The notes under the pieces: generated by a model
The model's database searches: none
The model's input: the letters and a program-made list of their open reading frames with translations, nothing else
What the model was told of the DNA's origin: nothing
Assembly: GCF_025949695.1 (NCBI RefSeq)
Contig: NZ_JAPDFL010000001.1
Location: 2,173,501 to 2,237,500, forward strand
DNA: 64,000 bases
Source of the DNA: Pararhodobacter zhoushanensis
GTDB taxonomy: Bacteria > Pseudomonadota > Alphaproteobacteria > Rhodobacterales > Rhodobacteraceae
Direction: 5' to 3'
Shown here: piece after piece, positions 1 to 8,728 of the stretch
How positions within the stretch are numbered: position 1 is the stretch's first letter
Layout of the letters: every line of letters starts with the position of its first letter
Program-made: the position numbers and the translations under genes

Positions 1-381
1 GCGCGCACGCCCTTCCGGCTGGCGGTGCAGGCAGCGGGCGAGCGGCTGTTTGCCGTGACTGACAGCATGGCGGTGGCGGGGACCGACGACGACCGCTTCA
101 CCCTGAACGGCCGCACCATTCTGCGACAGGACGGGCGGTTGACGCTGGAGGATGGCACGTTGGCCGGGGCCGATGTCAGCTTTCCGCAGGCGCTGGCGTG
201 GATGACCGCGCACGCCGGGATCGGGCTGGAAACCGCCTTGGCGATGATGACCCGCCGTCCGGCACAGGTGCTGGGGCTAAGCAACAGAGGCGTGCTGACC
301 GAAGGCGCCCATGCCGATCTAGTGCATCTGAGCGACGCGGGCGCGCTGCTCGGTGTCTGGCGCGGCGGCTTGGAGGCCTAG
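1..381 (+). CDS. nagA: N-acetylglucosamine-6-phosphate deacetylase, C-terminal part
   Basis: The reading frame is open from the window edge to a TAG at 379-381, so only the last 126 residues are visible and the start lies outside. The segment shows family features of the amidohydrolase NagA: VTDSMAVAGTDD near the start (the Asp of VTD is the family's catalytic base), then DGTLAGADVSF, and a C-terminal PAQVLGL...G.L..GAHADLVHL stretch forming the closing beta-sandwich. NagA removes the acetyl group from GlcNAc-6-phosphate in the cytoplasm, yielding glucosamine-6-phosphate for amino-sugar catabolism or cell-wall recycling. It converges on metK, with a hairpin terminator between them. The family call is firm; the partial state is due to the window edge. 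Confidence 0.88.
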   Translation, partial: ARTPFRLAVQAAGERLFAVTDSMAVAGTDDDRFTLNGRTILRQDGRLTLEDGTLAGADVSFPQALAWMTAHAGIGLETALAMMTRRPAQVLGLSNRGVLTEGAHADLVHLSDAGALLGVWRGGLEA

Positions 382-415
382 AAAAAAGGGCCGGGAAATT
401 TCCCCGGCCCTGACC
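382..415. terminator. Bidirectional hairpin terminator between nagA and metK
   Basis: GGGCCGGG at 388-395 pairs with CCCCGGCCC at 402-410 around AAATTT. A run of seven A at 382-388 precedes it, so the minus-strand transcript (metK) ends in hairpin plus U-run. It lies between the convergent stop codons. Confidence 0.75.
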
Positions 416-418
416 GTC

Positions 419-1585
419 TCAGCCCGCTTTCTTCAGCGTCTCGACCAGATCGGTCTTTTCCCAACTGAACCCGCCATCCGCCTCGGGCGCGCGCCCGAAA
501 TGGCCGTAAGCCGAGGTGCGCGCATAGATCGGCTTGTTCAGCCCCAGATGCGTGCGGATGCCGCGCGGTGTCAGGTCCATGCTACGCGCCACGATCCGCT
601 CGATTTCCTCATCCGGCATGACGCCCGTGCCATGCGTGTCGACATAGATCGACAACGGCTTGGCCACGCCGATGGCATAGGAAATCTGCAGCGTGCAGCG
701 TTTGGCCATGCCTGCGGCGACGATGTTCTTGGCCAGATAGCGCGCGGCATAGGCGGCCGAGCGGTCCACCTTGGTCGGATCTTTCCCCGAGAACGCACCG
801 CCGCCATGCGGGGCAGCCCCGCCATAGGTATCGACAATGATCTTGCGCCCTGTCAGGCCCGCGTCACCATCCGGCCCGCCGATCACGAAGGTGCCCGTCG
901 GGTTGACCCACCATTCGGTAGTCTCGGAAATCCAGCCCGAGGGCAGGACTTCACGGATGTAGGGCTCGACGATGGCGCGGATGTCGTCCGAGGTCTGGCT
1001 TTCCAGCGCGTGCTGCGTCGAGAGCACGATCGAGGTCACCTCGACCGGCTTGCCACCCTCATAGCGCAATGAGAGCTGCGATTTGGCGTCAGGCCGCAGC
1101 GTCGGTTCCTGCCCCGATTTGCGCACTTCGGTCAGGCGCTTCAGGATCGCGTGGGCGTATTGGATGGGGGCGGGCATCAATTCCGGCGTTTCATCCACGG
1201 CATAGCCGAACATGATCCCCTGATCGCCCGCGCCGTCGCGGTCAACGCCCTGCGCGATATGCGCCGATTGTTCATGCAGGAAGTTCAGAACATGCAGGGT
1301 GTTCCAGTGGAAGTGCTCCTGCTCATAGCCGATGTCCTTGATGCAATCGCGCGCGATCTGCGGGATGCGGCCCATGTAGTCCTTCAGACGCTCGGGGTCG
1401 GACAGACCAACCTCGCCGCCGATCACCACCATGGACGAGGTGGCGAAGGTCTCGCAGGCAACGCGGGCGTTGGCTTCTTCGGCAAGAAAGGCATCAAGGA
1501 TGGCATCCGAGATCCGGTCACAGACCTTGTCAGGATGCCCCTCGGAAACGGATTCCGAGGTGAAAATATAGTTCTGTCGGCTCAT
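419..1585 (-). CDS. metK: S-adenosylmethionine synthetase
   Basis: Makes S-adenosylmethionine from methionine and ATP in the cytoplasm. The 388-residue length is normal. Family motifs are visible: GHPDKVCDR at about 16-24 (ATP/methionine site), [12 protein letters not shown] at about 118-129 and the P-loop-like [17 protein letters not shown] at about 261-277. The ATG at 1583-1585 follows a GGAG Shine-Dalgarno nine bases upstream. That GGAG is the last conserved element of a SAM/SAH riboswitch, so translation should fall when SAM is high. Upstream lies lnt, whose stop codon is only about 90 bp away. A promoter probably overlaps the end of lnt (a TAATAAT-like -10 at 1640-1646), but this is inference. 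Confidence 0.98.
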   Translation of the reverse strand: MSRQNYIFTSESVSEGHPDKVCDRISDAILDAFLAEEANARVACETFATSSMVVIGGEVGLSDPERLKDYMGRIPQIARDCIKDIGYEQEHFHWNTLHVLNFLHEQSAHIAQGVDRDGAGDQGIMFGYAVDETPELMPAPIQYAHAILKRLTEVRKSGQEPTLRPDAKSQLSLRYEGGKPVEVTSIVLSTQHALESQTSDDIRAIVEPYIREVLPSGWISETTEWWVNPTGTFVIGGPDGDAGLTGRKIIVDTYGGAAPHGGGAFSGKDPTKVDRSAAYAARYLAKNIVAAGMAKRCTLQISYAIGVAKPLSIYVDTHGTGVMPDEEIERIVARSMDLTPRGIRTHLGLNKPIYARTSAYGHFGRAPEADGGFSWEKTDLVETLKKAG

Positions 1586-1591
1586 GGGCGA

Positions 1592-1638
1592 GTGCTCCGT
1601 TAGGGTTCAGCCGTCACGCCAGGAAGCCGTTGTGACGG
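1592..1638 (-). promoter_or_regulatory. SAM/SAH riboswitch upstream of metK
   Basis: On the minus strand the 5' leader of metK reads GTCACAACGGCUUCCUGGCGUGAC, here split as GTCACAACGG, CUUCCUG and GCGUGAC, followed by a short linker and ACGGAGCAC. This matches my recollection of the SAM/SAH riboswitch family found in front of Rhodobacterales metK: hairpin arms GUCAC and GUGAC, the conserved ACGGCUUCCUG loop, and a 3' GGAGCA that forms the pseudoknot. The GGAG (1595-1598) is also the ribosome binding site, so ligand binding would hide it. Family assignment is by eye; a covariance-model search would settle it. Confidence 0.88.
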
Positions 1639-1673
1639 GATTATTAAGGCGCTAGCGCGTTGTGTCTGGCAGG

Positions 1674-3224
1674 TCAATCAGCTTGTCGGCTTAATTGGAG
1701 GCGTATCAGACCCCATGCCAGCATCGCCAACATCCCCAGACCCAGCGCGATATGCCACGGCAGGTCACCCCATCGCACATAGGGTGTCGGGGGCAGTGCG
1801 CCGGGCAGCGCAGCGTCCAGCGCGCCCATCTGGTCCAGCGGCAGAGATGCCGTCACCCGCCCGCGCGCATCGATAAAGGCCGAGATCCCGGTGTTGGCGG
1901 CGCGCACCAGCGGCAGGCCGGTCTCGATGGCCCGCAGCCGCGCTTGTGCGAAGTGCTGGTAGGGGCCGATGCTGGTGCCGAACCACGCGTCGTTGGTGGC
2001 TTGCAGGATCCATCCGGGGCGCTGTTGGGTGCGCAGGTCGCGGGGAAACACGGCCTCGTAGCAGATCAGCGGCAGCGCCCTGCCTGCCGGGCCGAGGGCC
2101 AGCAAGGCCGGGCCGGGGCCGGGGGTGTAGCCCGACAGGGCCTGCGCGGCGAGGCCAGCCCAGCCGTTGCGCGCGGCGTAGTCGCCCAAGAGCGGGATGT
2201 ATTCGCCAAAGGGGACGAGGTGGTGCTTGTCATAAACGGCACCGACCGTGCCGTCTGCGGCGAGCACGGCCAACGAATTGTAATAGCGCTGAACGCCCTC
2301 GGCATCGGTTTCGCGGCGTTGGATGCCCATGACGATGGGCACGCCTGCCGCGTCCGCTGCCATCTCCAGCCCGTCGCCGGGGCGGTCCAGAAAGAACGGC
2401 GCGGCGGTTTCGGGCCAGATCACCAGATCGGGCGGCGTGTCCGAGGGGGCGGCGCTCAGATCGAGATGGCGCTGGTAAAAGCCGCGCACCAGATCGTGCT
2501 GCCATTTCAGGTCTTGCGGAACATTGGCCTGCACCAGCCGCAGCGTGACGCCCGGCCCTTCAGGCAGCGGCTGAGCCAGCCGCGCGGTGCCCGCGAGCCA
2601 GACGCCGAGCAGCGCGACCGCAGCGACAGCCGCCACGACGCCGCCGCGCAGCCAGCGGCGCTGCCGCCAGCGCAGGCCGGCGGTGGCCAAGGCTGCCGAC
2701 AGACCCAGCGTCAGCGCGCTGAGCAACAACGCCCCGCCATAAGCGGCGATCTGATCCGGCGGGGTGCCGATCCAGATATGGCCGCTCAAGGCCCAGGGAA
2801 AGCCGGTCAGCATCACCCCGCGCGCATCCTCAAAGGCCAGCAGCGCCAGCGCCAGCAGCCAGATCCGCGCCACGGGGCGGCGGGTGGCCCAAGCGACCAG
2901 CAGCGCCGGAACCGCCCAGAACAGCGCCATCCCCAGCGCCATCAGCGCCAGAGCAAAGGGAGCCATCCACGCGGTGACGGCCGCGTCGACCAGAAACGGA
3001 TCAATAATCCACGCCATCACCGGCGCGAAATGCGCAAGCCCAGCGACCAGCGCGCGCCCGAACGCGGCGCGCGGCCCCGGCGCGCGGGCCACCAGCCACA
3101 AAATCCCCGCCATGCCGAGCAGCGTCAGCGGCCACAAGCCCCACGGCGCCTGACCGGGCGCGGCCAGCGCGCCGCACAGGGCGGCGGCAAGCCACGGGAT
3201 CAGGCGCAGTCGGGCAGGGGTCAT
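1674..3224 (-). CDS. lnt: Apolipoprotein N-acyltransferase
   Basis: Inner-membrane enzyme that adds the third acyl chain to the N-terminal cysteine of lipoproteins. The protein has 516 residues from the ATG at 3222-3224. The N-terminal half carries about six hydrophobic helices (10-230). The C-terminal half is a nitrilase-type domain with the three catalytic residues in context: Glu in VIWPETAAPF, Lys in YDKHHLVPFGEY and Cys in LICYEAVFP. A last hydrophobic helix precedes the C-terminus. A longer frame extends upstream to 3329, but that part overlaps corC and lacks family similarity, so I chose the internal ATG. It sits two bases after the corC stop, so ybeY-corC-lnt look co-transcribed. Confidence 0.96.
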   Translation of the reverse strand: MTPARLRLIPWLAAALCGALAAPGQAPWGLWPLTLLGMAGILWLVARAPGPRAAFGRALVAGLAHFAPVMAWIIDPFLVDAAVTAWMAPFALALMALGMALFWAVPALLVAWATRRPVARIWLLALALLAFEDARGVMLTGFPWALSGHIWIGTPPDQIAAYGGALLLSALTLGLSAALATAGLRWRQRRWLRGGVVAAVAAVALLGVWLAGTARLAQPLPEGPGVTLRLVQANVPQDLKWQHDLVRGFYQRHLDLSAAPSDTPPDLVIWPETAAPFFLDRPGDGLEMAADAAGVPIVMGIQRRETDAEGVQRYYNSLAVLAADGTVGAVYDKHHLVPFGEYIPLLGDYAARNGWAGLAAQALSGYTPGPGPALLALGPAGRALPLICYEAVFPRDLRTQQRPGWILQATNDAWFGTSIGPYQHFAQARLRAIETGLPLVRAANTGISAFIDARGRVTASLPLDQMGALDAALPGALPPTPYVRWGDLPWHIALGLGMLAMLAWGLIRLQLSRQAD

Positions 3225-3225
3225 G

Positions 3226-4153
3226 TCAGGCGGTTTCGGTGCCGGTTTCGGCGGCTTCCACCACGGCACCCGTGCCGTTCCCCTTGCGCCGCAACCGCAG
3301 CCGCTTGACGCGGCGCGGGTCGGCTTCAAGCACTTCGATCTCGTGACCCTTGGGATGCTCGATCACCTCGCCGCGCGCGGGAACCCGACCCAGCAGCACA
3401 AAGACCAGCCCGCCGATGGTGTCCATATCCTCGTCACTGACGTCGGTGCGCAGATCGATCTTCAACGCCTCTTCCAGATCGTCGATCATCGCGCGGGCCT
3501 GAACCAGCCAGACGCCCGGCGATTCCTCGGTCCACAGGTTTTCGTCCTCGGTGTCGTGCTCGTCGTCGATCTGGCCGACGACCTGTTCGAGCAGATCCTC
3601 GATCGTCACCAACCCGTCCACGCCGCCGTATTCGTCGATCACCAGTGCCATATGCGTGCGCTCGGTCTGCATTTTCTGCAGCAAGACGACCAGCGGCATC
3701 GAGGGGGACGAACAGCAGGGGGCGCAGCATGGACGCGATGTCCAGATCGCCCTCGGAAACGTTGAACCCGCGCTGCAAGACGACATCCTTGAGCAGCAGC
3801 AGACCCATCGGCTTGTCGAGCGTCTCGCTGTAGACCGGCAGACGCGAGAAGCCCGACTCGCGGAACACCTCGATCAGTTCATCGCGGTCGATGTCGACGG
3901 AAATTGAAACGATCTCGGCCTTGGGCACCGACACATCGGCAACGCGCAGGCGCCGCAGATTGGCCAGTCCCGGCAGAACCTGCCGCATCGAGGCGCTGAG
4001 CGCCGTCTCGGCTTCGTTCTGGGCGTCGTGCGGGGTCAGGGCGTCGAACAGGCGACCGAACAGGCCGCGTTGTTGTTGATTGCCGTCCGGACTCTGGTCG
4101 GGGTCATCGGCAGGATCCGCCGATGGCGTCGAACCGGAAGTGATATCGCTCAT
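3226..4153 (-). pseudogene. corC: CorC/HlyC-type CBS-domain protein, frameshifted
   Basis: The protein is split between two frames. The 5' part (from ATG 4151-4153, behind AAAGGA) encodes about 150 residues ending in a first CBS motif and DIASMLRPLLFVP. The 3' part continues in another frame with SMPLVVLLQKMQTERTHMAL, then VIDEYGGVDGLVTIEDLLEQ and the C-terminal CorC_HlyC (transporter-associated) domain. The switch falls at a run of five G (3703-3707 on the plus strand), where one extra base or two missing bases explain it. The family consists of CBS-domain proteins related to magnesium/cobalt efflux factors. The gene lies in the usual phoH-ybeY-corC-lnt order. Both halves are well conserved, so a homopolymer sequencing error is more likely than real decay. 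Confidence 0.85.
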
Positions 4154-4173
4154 GGGTCCTTTCCAGGATCGTT

Positions 4174-4716
4174 TCAGTCCACTGCCGTCACGCCAAGGGG
4201 CGCGGCGTCGTGGTCGTCTGCATATGGGTCCGCGATGCCCATCTGCGCAAGGACCAACACTTCGGTTTTCTCCATCAGAAGCGCGTCTTCGTCGGTTTCG
4301 TGATCGAATCCCAACAGATGCAGCGTCGAGTGGATAATCAGGTGGGTCACATGGTCGGCGAATCGCTTGCCCTGTTCGTCGGCTTCACGCGCGCAGGTCT
4401 CATAGGCCAGCGCGATGTCGCCCAGGGCTTCGGGGTCATCGGGCGTGCCGGTTTCGGGCGCGTCGGGCGTGCCGCCGGGGCTTTCGGGCGACAGATCCCA
4501 CGCGGGCCAGGACAGCACGTTGGTCGGTTTGTCCTTGGCGCGGAACTGACCGTTCAGGCCCTTGATGCGGGTGTCGTTGCAGGCCAGCAGGCTGACTTCG
4601 AAACACGCAGGGTCATGGCCCAGATGCACCAGCGTCGCGTCAATGGCAGCGCGCGCCAGAGGGTCCAGATCCCCCCAGCGCGGCTCTTCATCGTTGATAT
4701 CCAGAGAGACGCTCAT
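4174..4716 (-). CDS. ybeY: Endoribonuclease YbeY (rRNA maturation factor)
   Basis: YbeY is a zinc-dependent single-strand RNase needed for 16S rRNA 3'-end maturation and ribosome quality control. The 180-residue protein carries the diagnostic metal motif HxxxHxxGxxH as HLIIHSTLHLLGFDH near residue 135. The start ATG (4714-4716) overlaps the phoH stop as ATGA, so translation is probably coupled. The acidic, proline-rich stretch around residues 80-105 (PESPGGTPDAPETGTPDDPE) is an insertion before the conserved DIALAYETC segment and is longer than in many homologues. Position in the phoH-ybeY-corC-lnt operon supports the call. Confidence 0.95.
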   Translation of the reverse strand: MSVSLDINDEEPRWGDLDPLARAAIDATLVHLGHDPACFEVSLLACNDTRIKGLNGQFRAKDKPTNVLSWPAWDLSPESPGGTPDAPETGTPDDPEALGDIALAYETCAREADEQGKRFADHVTHLIIHSTLHLLGFDHETDEDALLMEKTEVLVLAQMGIADPYADDHDAAPLGVTAVD

Positions 4717-5717
4717 ACCTGTGCGGGCGACTGCCTGTCGTACGCCTCGACGATGCGGGCAACCAGCGGGTGGCGCACGACATCGACCGAGGTGAAGTAG
4801 TTGAAGCTGATCCCCTTGACCCCGTTGAGCACCCGCTCGGCCGAGACCAGCCCCGACTGCATCCCGCGCGGCAGATCGACCTGCGTGCGGTCGCCGGTGA
4901 TCGCCATGCGCGAGCCTTCGCCCAGACGGGTCAGGAACATCTTCATCTGCAACTCGGTCGCGTTCTGCGCTTCGTCCAGCACCACAAAGGCATTGGACAG
5001 GGTGCGGCCACGCATGAAGGCCAGCGGCGCGATCTCGATGCGCTTTTCCTCCATCAGCTTGGCCAGCATCTTGGACGGCAGGAAATCACCCAGCGCGTCA
5101 TAGAGCGGCTGCATGTAGGGATCGACCTTTTCCTTCATGTCGCCGGGCAGATAGCCCAGTTTCTCGCCTGCCTCGACGGCAGGGCGCGACAGGATGATCC
5201 TGTTCACATGACCTTCGATCAGGAAGTTCACCGCCGCCGCGACCGCGATATAGGTCTTGCCGGTGCCCGCCGGACCGATGCCGAAGTTCAGTTCGGTTTC
5301 AAACAGCGAGCGGGCATAATCCTGCTGCGCCTTGGTGCGGGGTGCTACGTTCTTCTTGCGGGTGCGGATTTCGACCTGTCCGGTGCGGAACATTTCCAGC
5401 TGGTGCTCGCCGCGTTCACCGGCGGACAGGCGCACCGCGCCGTCGACATCGCCCATTTCCACTGGGTTCCCTCCTTTGAGCCGGTCATAGAGCGATCTCA
5501 GTGTCTCGGCGGCGCGGTTGCGCGCCTCGACTTCGCCCATGATGTGCAACTGATTTCCCCGGTGGATGATCTGGACGCCCAACTCGGTTTCCAGCTTGAC
5601 CAGATTGCGGTCATATTCACCGCAAAGGTCGACCATCAATCGGTTGTCGGCGAATTCCAGCAGTGTCTGCATCGTATCACCGGCGGTGGGCGGGGGGGTC
5701 AGCGCGCTGATGCCCAA
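4713..5717 (-). CDS. phoH: PhoH-family ATPase (YbeZ)
   Basis: Cytoplasmic P-loop ATPase that works with YbeY in RNA metabolism. An N-terminal KH-like region is followed by the PhoH ATPase domain with Walker A GPAGTGKTYIA and Walker B VVLDEAQNAT. I place the start at TTG 5715-5717: it is preceded by CAGGAG with a six-base spacer and gives MGISALTPPPTAGDT before the family-like LLEFADNRLMVDLCGEYDRN. The first in-frame ATG (5670-5672) has a weaker ribosome site. An open frame continues upstream to 6242 but overlaps the lipoprotein gene and is not family-like. With the TTG the protein has 334 residues. Confidence 0.93.
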   Translation of the reverse strand: MGISALTPPPTAGDTMQTLLEFADNRLMVDLCGEYDRNLVKLETELGVQIIHRGNQLHIMGEVEARNRAAETLRSLYDRLKGGNPVEMGDVDGAVRLSAGERGEHQLEMFRTGQVEIRTRKKNVAPRTKAQQDYARSLFETELNFGIGPAGTGKTYIAVAAAVNFLIEGHVNRIILSRPAVEAGEKLGYLPGDMKEKVDPYMQPLYDALGDFLPSKMLAKLMEEKRIEIAPLAFMRGRTLSNAFVVLDEAQNATELQMKMFLTRLGEGSRMAITGDRTQVDLPRGMQSGLVSAERVLNGVKGISFNYFTSVDVVRHPLVARIVEAYDRQSPAQV

Positions 5718-5882
5718 ATGGCTCTCCTGCTTCAAAACGGGGCCCCGAGGGGATGACCCCATGCTGCCGCGCGCGTGCCTTTCTCGCAAGCAAAGATCGT
5801 GTGACAGTCGCTCAATAGGCGAGATGCGGCTAATTGTTGTGCTTTTGCCATGGTGACTTGCGATATCTGGTCCGGAAATGCG

Positions 5883-5911
5883 GAACGGCCCCACCGGGGG
5901 CCGCACCGTTC
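5883..5911 (-). terminator. GC-rich hairpin between small lipoprotein gene and phoH
   Basis: GAACGGCCCC (from 5883) can fold with GGGGCC...GTTC (to 5911), with a small internal bulge. It lies just after the stop of the 111-aa lipoprotein gene on the minus strand. There is no clear U-run, so it may be a weak terminator or only a stabilising 3' hairpin. Confidence 0.4.
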
Positions 5912-5931
5912 TTGACAGGGTGATGGCAGAC

Positions 5932-6267
5932 TCAGGTGCCGCGGCGATAGCGGCCCACGGCGATGGTCGGCGGGGCGATGCCCGAGCAGACCGGGTTGCC
6001 GTACTGGTCCAGACGCGCGGACATATAGCCTTCGATGCCTTCGTCGATGATCCAGTGATCACAGCCATGCGGGTCAACCCAGATCCCGGCATCGCGCATG
6101 TTCGACAGATGGTTCGGCACGCCCAGTTCCCGGTCCGACGTGTTGTCGGCGGTGTTGATCTCAAGAAAGCCGCCTTGGCGGTTCTGCGGGCCGCCCGGAG
6201 CGGTGCTGACACAGGCCGACAGCGCAACGGCGCTAAGCCCAAGCAGGACGAGTTTCGTGGTTTTCAT
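5932..6267 (-). CDS. Small lipoprotein with a Trp-Asp-Gly-Cys-His-Trp domain
   Basis: A 111-residue protein. Residues 1-19 form a lipoprotein signal peptide ending in the lipobox LSAC, so Cys19 should be lipidated and the protein anchored in the envelope. Residues about 60-95 contain IWVDPHGCDHWIIDEGIEGY followed by GNPVC. The same pattern, W-x-D-P-x-G-C-x-H-W-x-I-D-x-G-I-E-G-Y-M-(N)-P-V-C, occurs in the gene immediately upstream (6284-6865), where it precedes an OmpA domain. The two cysteines probably pair in the periplasm (inference). The gene follows the OmpA-domain gene by 17 bp on the same strand, so they are likely co-expressed. I do not recognise a named family and assign no function. 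Confidence 0.75.
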   Translation of the reverse strand: MKTTKLVLLGLSAVALSACVSTAPGGPQNRQGGFLEINTADNTSDRELGVPNHLSNMRDAGIWVDPHGCDHWIIDEGIEGYMSARLDQYGNPVCSGIAPPTIAVGRYRRGT

Positions 6268-6283
6268 GATGTTTCCCCCGACC

Positions 6284-6865
6284 TTACTGCACGCACAGAA
6301 CTTCGACGCGGCGGTTTTGCTGCATGCCCGCGGCCGAGTTGTTCGAGGCGACCGGATTCATCGGACCAAAGCCGCGCACCGTTGCGACGCGCCCGCCATT
6401 GGCGATGGCGACGTTGGCGACGACACGCGCGCGGTTTTCCGACAGCGCCATGTTGTATTCGAACCCGCCGCGCGGATCGGTGTGACCATAGACCACAAAG
6501 GCCGTGTCATTGCGCGAGCGGAAGAACGCGGCCAGACGATCAGCGGCACCCGGACGCAGCGAATGGCTGCCGGTGGCGAACAGCGTGTCGGTGCTTTCGG
6601 TCAGGCACACGTTGGTGCGGTGGCAGACCGGGCGCCCGTCTTGCGTGCGATTCGGGGTCATATAGCCTTCGATCCCGTTGTCGATCACCCAGTGTTCGCA
6701 ACCGTCCGGGTCGATCCAGATCGTTGGCACATACCGTTCGCCGACAATCGTGCGCTGGCGCTGCGCCGATGCGTCGGTGGCCGTCAGGCTGATCAGCAGC
6801 AGTGCCATGGCAGCAGCACCGGCGATCAACCGCACAGCGATGGAAACTGACTTAACCACAGTCAT
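6284..6865 (-). CDS. OmpA-family protein with N-terminal Gly-Cys-His-Trp domain
   Basis: A 193-residue secreted protein: signal peptide to about residue 35 (ending ATDASA), a short domain IWIDPDGCEHWVIDNGIEGY...GRPVC at about 45-80, then an OmpA peptidoglycan-binding domain at about 90-190. The OmpA signature is visible as YGHTDPRGGFEYNMALSENRA and a terminal NRRVEVLC. Such domains hold the outer membrane or lipoproteins to the cell wall. No beta-barrel is encoded. The start is ambiguous: ATG 6863-6865 has AAGGA only two bases upstream; a GTG six bases further in has better spacing, and a TTG at 6895 is also in frame. The protein shares its N-terminal domain with the downstream lipoprotein gene, an apparent local duplication. 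Confidence 0.85.
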   Translation of the reverse strand: MTVVKSVSIAVRLIAGAAAMALLLISLTATDASAQRQRTIVGERYVPTIWIDPDGCEHWVIDNGIEGYMTPNRTQDGRPVCHRTNVCLTESTDTLFATGSHSLRPGAADRLAAFFRSRNDTAFVVYGHTDPRGGFEYNMALSENRARVVANVAIANGGRVATVRGFGPMNPVASNNSAAGMQQNRRVEVLCVQ

Positions 6866-7103
6866 TATCCTTTTAATTGTTAAACCCCCTGGCAAGACCC
6901 GCCGCCATCAAGATGTTCCGAGCAGAGAAACATCGGACGAGATAAGTGCCTACCACTTCGGAAACATTAGCAAATCGCAGCCGGTTTGGAAGACCGATTC
7001 CCCCAAACCGTGCCGAATCCTTGTAATGGTTATGCAACAAGGCACCACCTGTTCCGCTTTTGCGCGGCCCGGACCCAAAATATGGGCCATATCGGGGCAG
7101 GGG

Positions 7104-8438
7104 TCAGAGCGCTTCGCCAGCCAGCGAGTTGGTTGAGCTGGCAGTGATTCTGACGCGTTGCAGCGTTCCGGGCGCCGCCTGTGACCCGCCCGGCTGGCCC
7201 GTGACGTGCACCGCGTGCAGGTATTCGGTCTTGCCGACCATCTGACCGGGCATGCGTCCGGGCTTTTCAAACAGCACGCTCACCTCGCGCCCGACCATCG
7301 CTTCCTGCGCCGCGCGCTGTTGCTCGGTGATCAGCGATTGCAAGGTGTGCAGCCGCGCGTCGAGCACGCTATCGGGCAGGACGGGCCGTTCCGCCGCTGG
7401 TGTGCCGGGGCGGGCCGAATACTTGAAGCTGAAGGCGGAGTGATAGCCGACATTGCGCACCAGCGTCAGCGTGTCCTCGAAATCCTGATCCGTCTCACCG
7501 GGGAAGCCGACGATAAAATCGCCCGACAGCGCCAGATCGGGGCGCACTGCGCGCAGCCGGTCCAGCAGCCGCAGGTAATCCGCCGCCGTGTGTTTGCGGT
7601 TCATCGCCTTCAGGATCGCATCCGAGCCCGACTGCACGGGCAGATGCAGATACGGCATCAGCTTGTCCAGATCGCCATGGGCTTCGATCAGATCGTCGGT
7701 CATGTCGTTGGGGTGCGAGGTGGTATAGCGGATGCGCCAGAGTTCCGGGATCTCGGCTAGCGCGCGCACCAGCCGCGCCAGTGTCCAGGCTTTCCCGTCG
7801 GTGCCGGCACCGTGGTATCCGTTGACGTTCTGGCCCAGCAGCGTGATCTCGCGCACGCCCCGGTCCACCAGATCGCGCGCCTCGCGCAGCAGGCGCTCAG
7901 CCGGGCGGCTGACCTCGGTGCCACGGGTATAGGGGACAACGCAGAAGGCGCAGAACTTGTCGCAGCCTTCCTGCACGGTCAGAAACGCGGTCGGTCCGCG
8001 CCGGGCGCGCGGGCCCTTGGGCAGGTGCTCGAACTTGTCTTCCTGCGGGAAATCGGTGTCGACGGGGCGGGCCCCGCCGCGCATGGCGATCTCCATCTCG
8101 GGCAGGCGGTGATAGGTCTGCGGGCCGACCACCAGATCCACCACCGGCGCGCGGCGCAGGATCTCTTCACCCTCGGCCTGCGCGACGCAACCGGCGATGC
8201 CGATCCGCAGGTCCGGGTTCAGATCCTTGAGGGGGCGCAGGCGGCCCAGCTCGGAATAGACCTTTTCCGCCGCTTTTTCGCGGATATGGCAGGTGTTGAG
8301 CAGGATCATGTCCGCATCATCGGCCCGGTCGGTCGTGACATAGCCGTTCACACCCAGCGCTTCGGCCATGCGTTCGCTGTCATAGACGTTCATCTGGCAA
8401 CCATAGGTCTTGATGAACAGCTTGCGGGGCTGGGTCAT
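7104..8438 (-). CDS. miaB: tRNA-2-methylthio-N6-dimethylallyladenosine synthase
   Basis: Radical-SAM methylthiotransferase that converts i6A37 to ms2i6A37 in tRNAs reading UNN codons. The 444-residue protein has the N-terminal cluster cysteines ([21 protein letters not shown]), the radical-SAM motif [15 protein letters not shown] at about 160, and a C-terminal TRAM domain. The partner enzyme MiaA, which supplies the i6A substrate, is also in this window (11057-11947), as its own gene. It starts at ATG 8436-8438 behind AGGATC. A tRNA-Gly lies upstream on the same strand, separated by a terminator. Confidence 0.97.
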   Translation of the reverse strand: MTQPRKLFIKTYGCQMNVYDSERMAEALGVNGYVTTDRADDADMILLNTCHIREKAAEKVYSELGRLRPLKDLNPDLRIGIAGCVAQAEGEEILRRAPVVDLVVGPQTYHRLPEMEIAMRGGARPVDTDFPQEDKFEHLPKGPRARRGPTAFLTVQEGCDKFCAFCVVPYTRGTEVSRPAERLLREARDLVDRGVREITLLGQNVNGYHGAGTDGKAWTLARLVRALAEIPELWRIRYTTSHPNDMTDDLIEAHGDLDKLMPYLHLPVQSGSDAILKAMNRKHTAADYLRLLDRLRAVRPDLALSGDFIVGFPGETDQDFEDTLTLVRNVGYHSAFSFKYSARPGTPAAERPVLPDSVLDARLHTLQSLITEQQRAAQEAMVGREVSVLFEKPGRMPGQMVGKTEYLHAVHVTGQPGGSQAAPGTLQRVRITASSTNSLAGEAL

Positions 8439-8520
8439 GGTTCGATCCTGTTGAGGGCCTTTGAGGGCTAGCGCGTCAGATAGACCAGAAGCGGCTGTGC
8501 TTCAACGGGCAGGGGCGCTT

Positions 8521-8547
8521 AAGCAAACGGCGCCCCAGGGGGCGCCG
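8521..8547 (-). terminator. Terminator downstream of tRNA-Gly(CCC)
   Basis: CGGCGCCCC (8528-8536) pairs with GGGGCGCCG (8539-8547). On the minus strand the hairpin is followed by TTTGCTT, directly after the tRNA 3' end. Confidence 0.7.
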
Positions 8548-8560
8548 GTCTGTCAAATCC

Positions 8561-8634
8561 TGGAGCGGGTAGCGGGAATCGAACCCGCGCGTTCAGCTTG
8601 GGAAGCTGACAGGCTACCATTACATCATACCCGC
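8561..8634 (-). tRNA. tRNA-Gly (anticodon CCC)
   Basis: On the minus strand the sequence folds as a cloverleaf: acceptor GCGGGTA pairing with TACCCGC, anticodon arm TCAGC-TTCCCAA-GCTGA giving anticodon CCC, and T arm GCGGG-TTCGATT-CCCGC. The 3' CCA is encoded (8561-8563). Length is 74 nt with CCA. It reads the glycine codon GGG. Confidence 0.95.
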
Positions 8635-8728
8635 GCTGATCGGGGGAATAGCGGCAGGGCGATGGGGCGTCAAGTGGCCCCGGTTCGCTCGCGTCTGGCG
8701 CTGCCGTTCCCCCGGTCGGATCTGTTCC

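Noticed and set aside
1695..3308. A 537-codon open frame on the plus strand opposite lnt
   Set aside because: Its composition (Arg, Gln, Gly, Pro, low in hydrophobics) is typical of a GC-rich antisense shadow, and lnt is complete on the other strand.
6866..7103. The 238-bp gap between the OmpA-domain gene and miaB, including a 106-codon minus-strand frame across it
   Set aside because: The frame overlaps miaB out of phase and lacks a ribosome site or family features.
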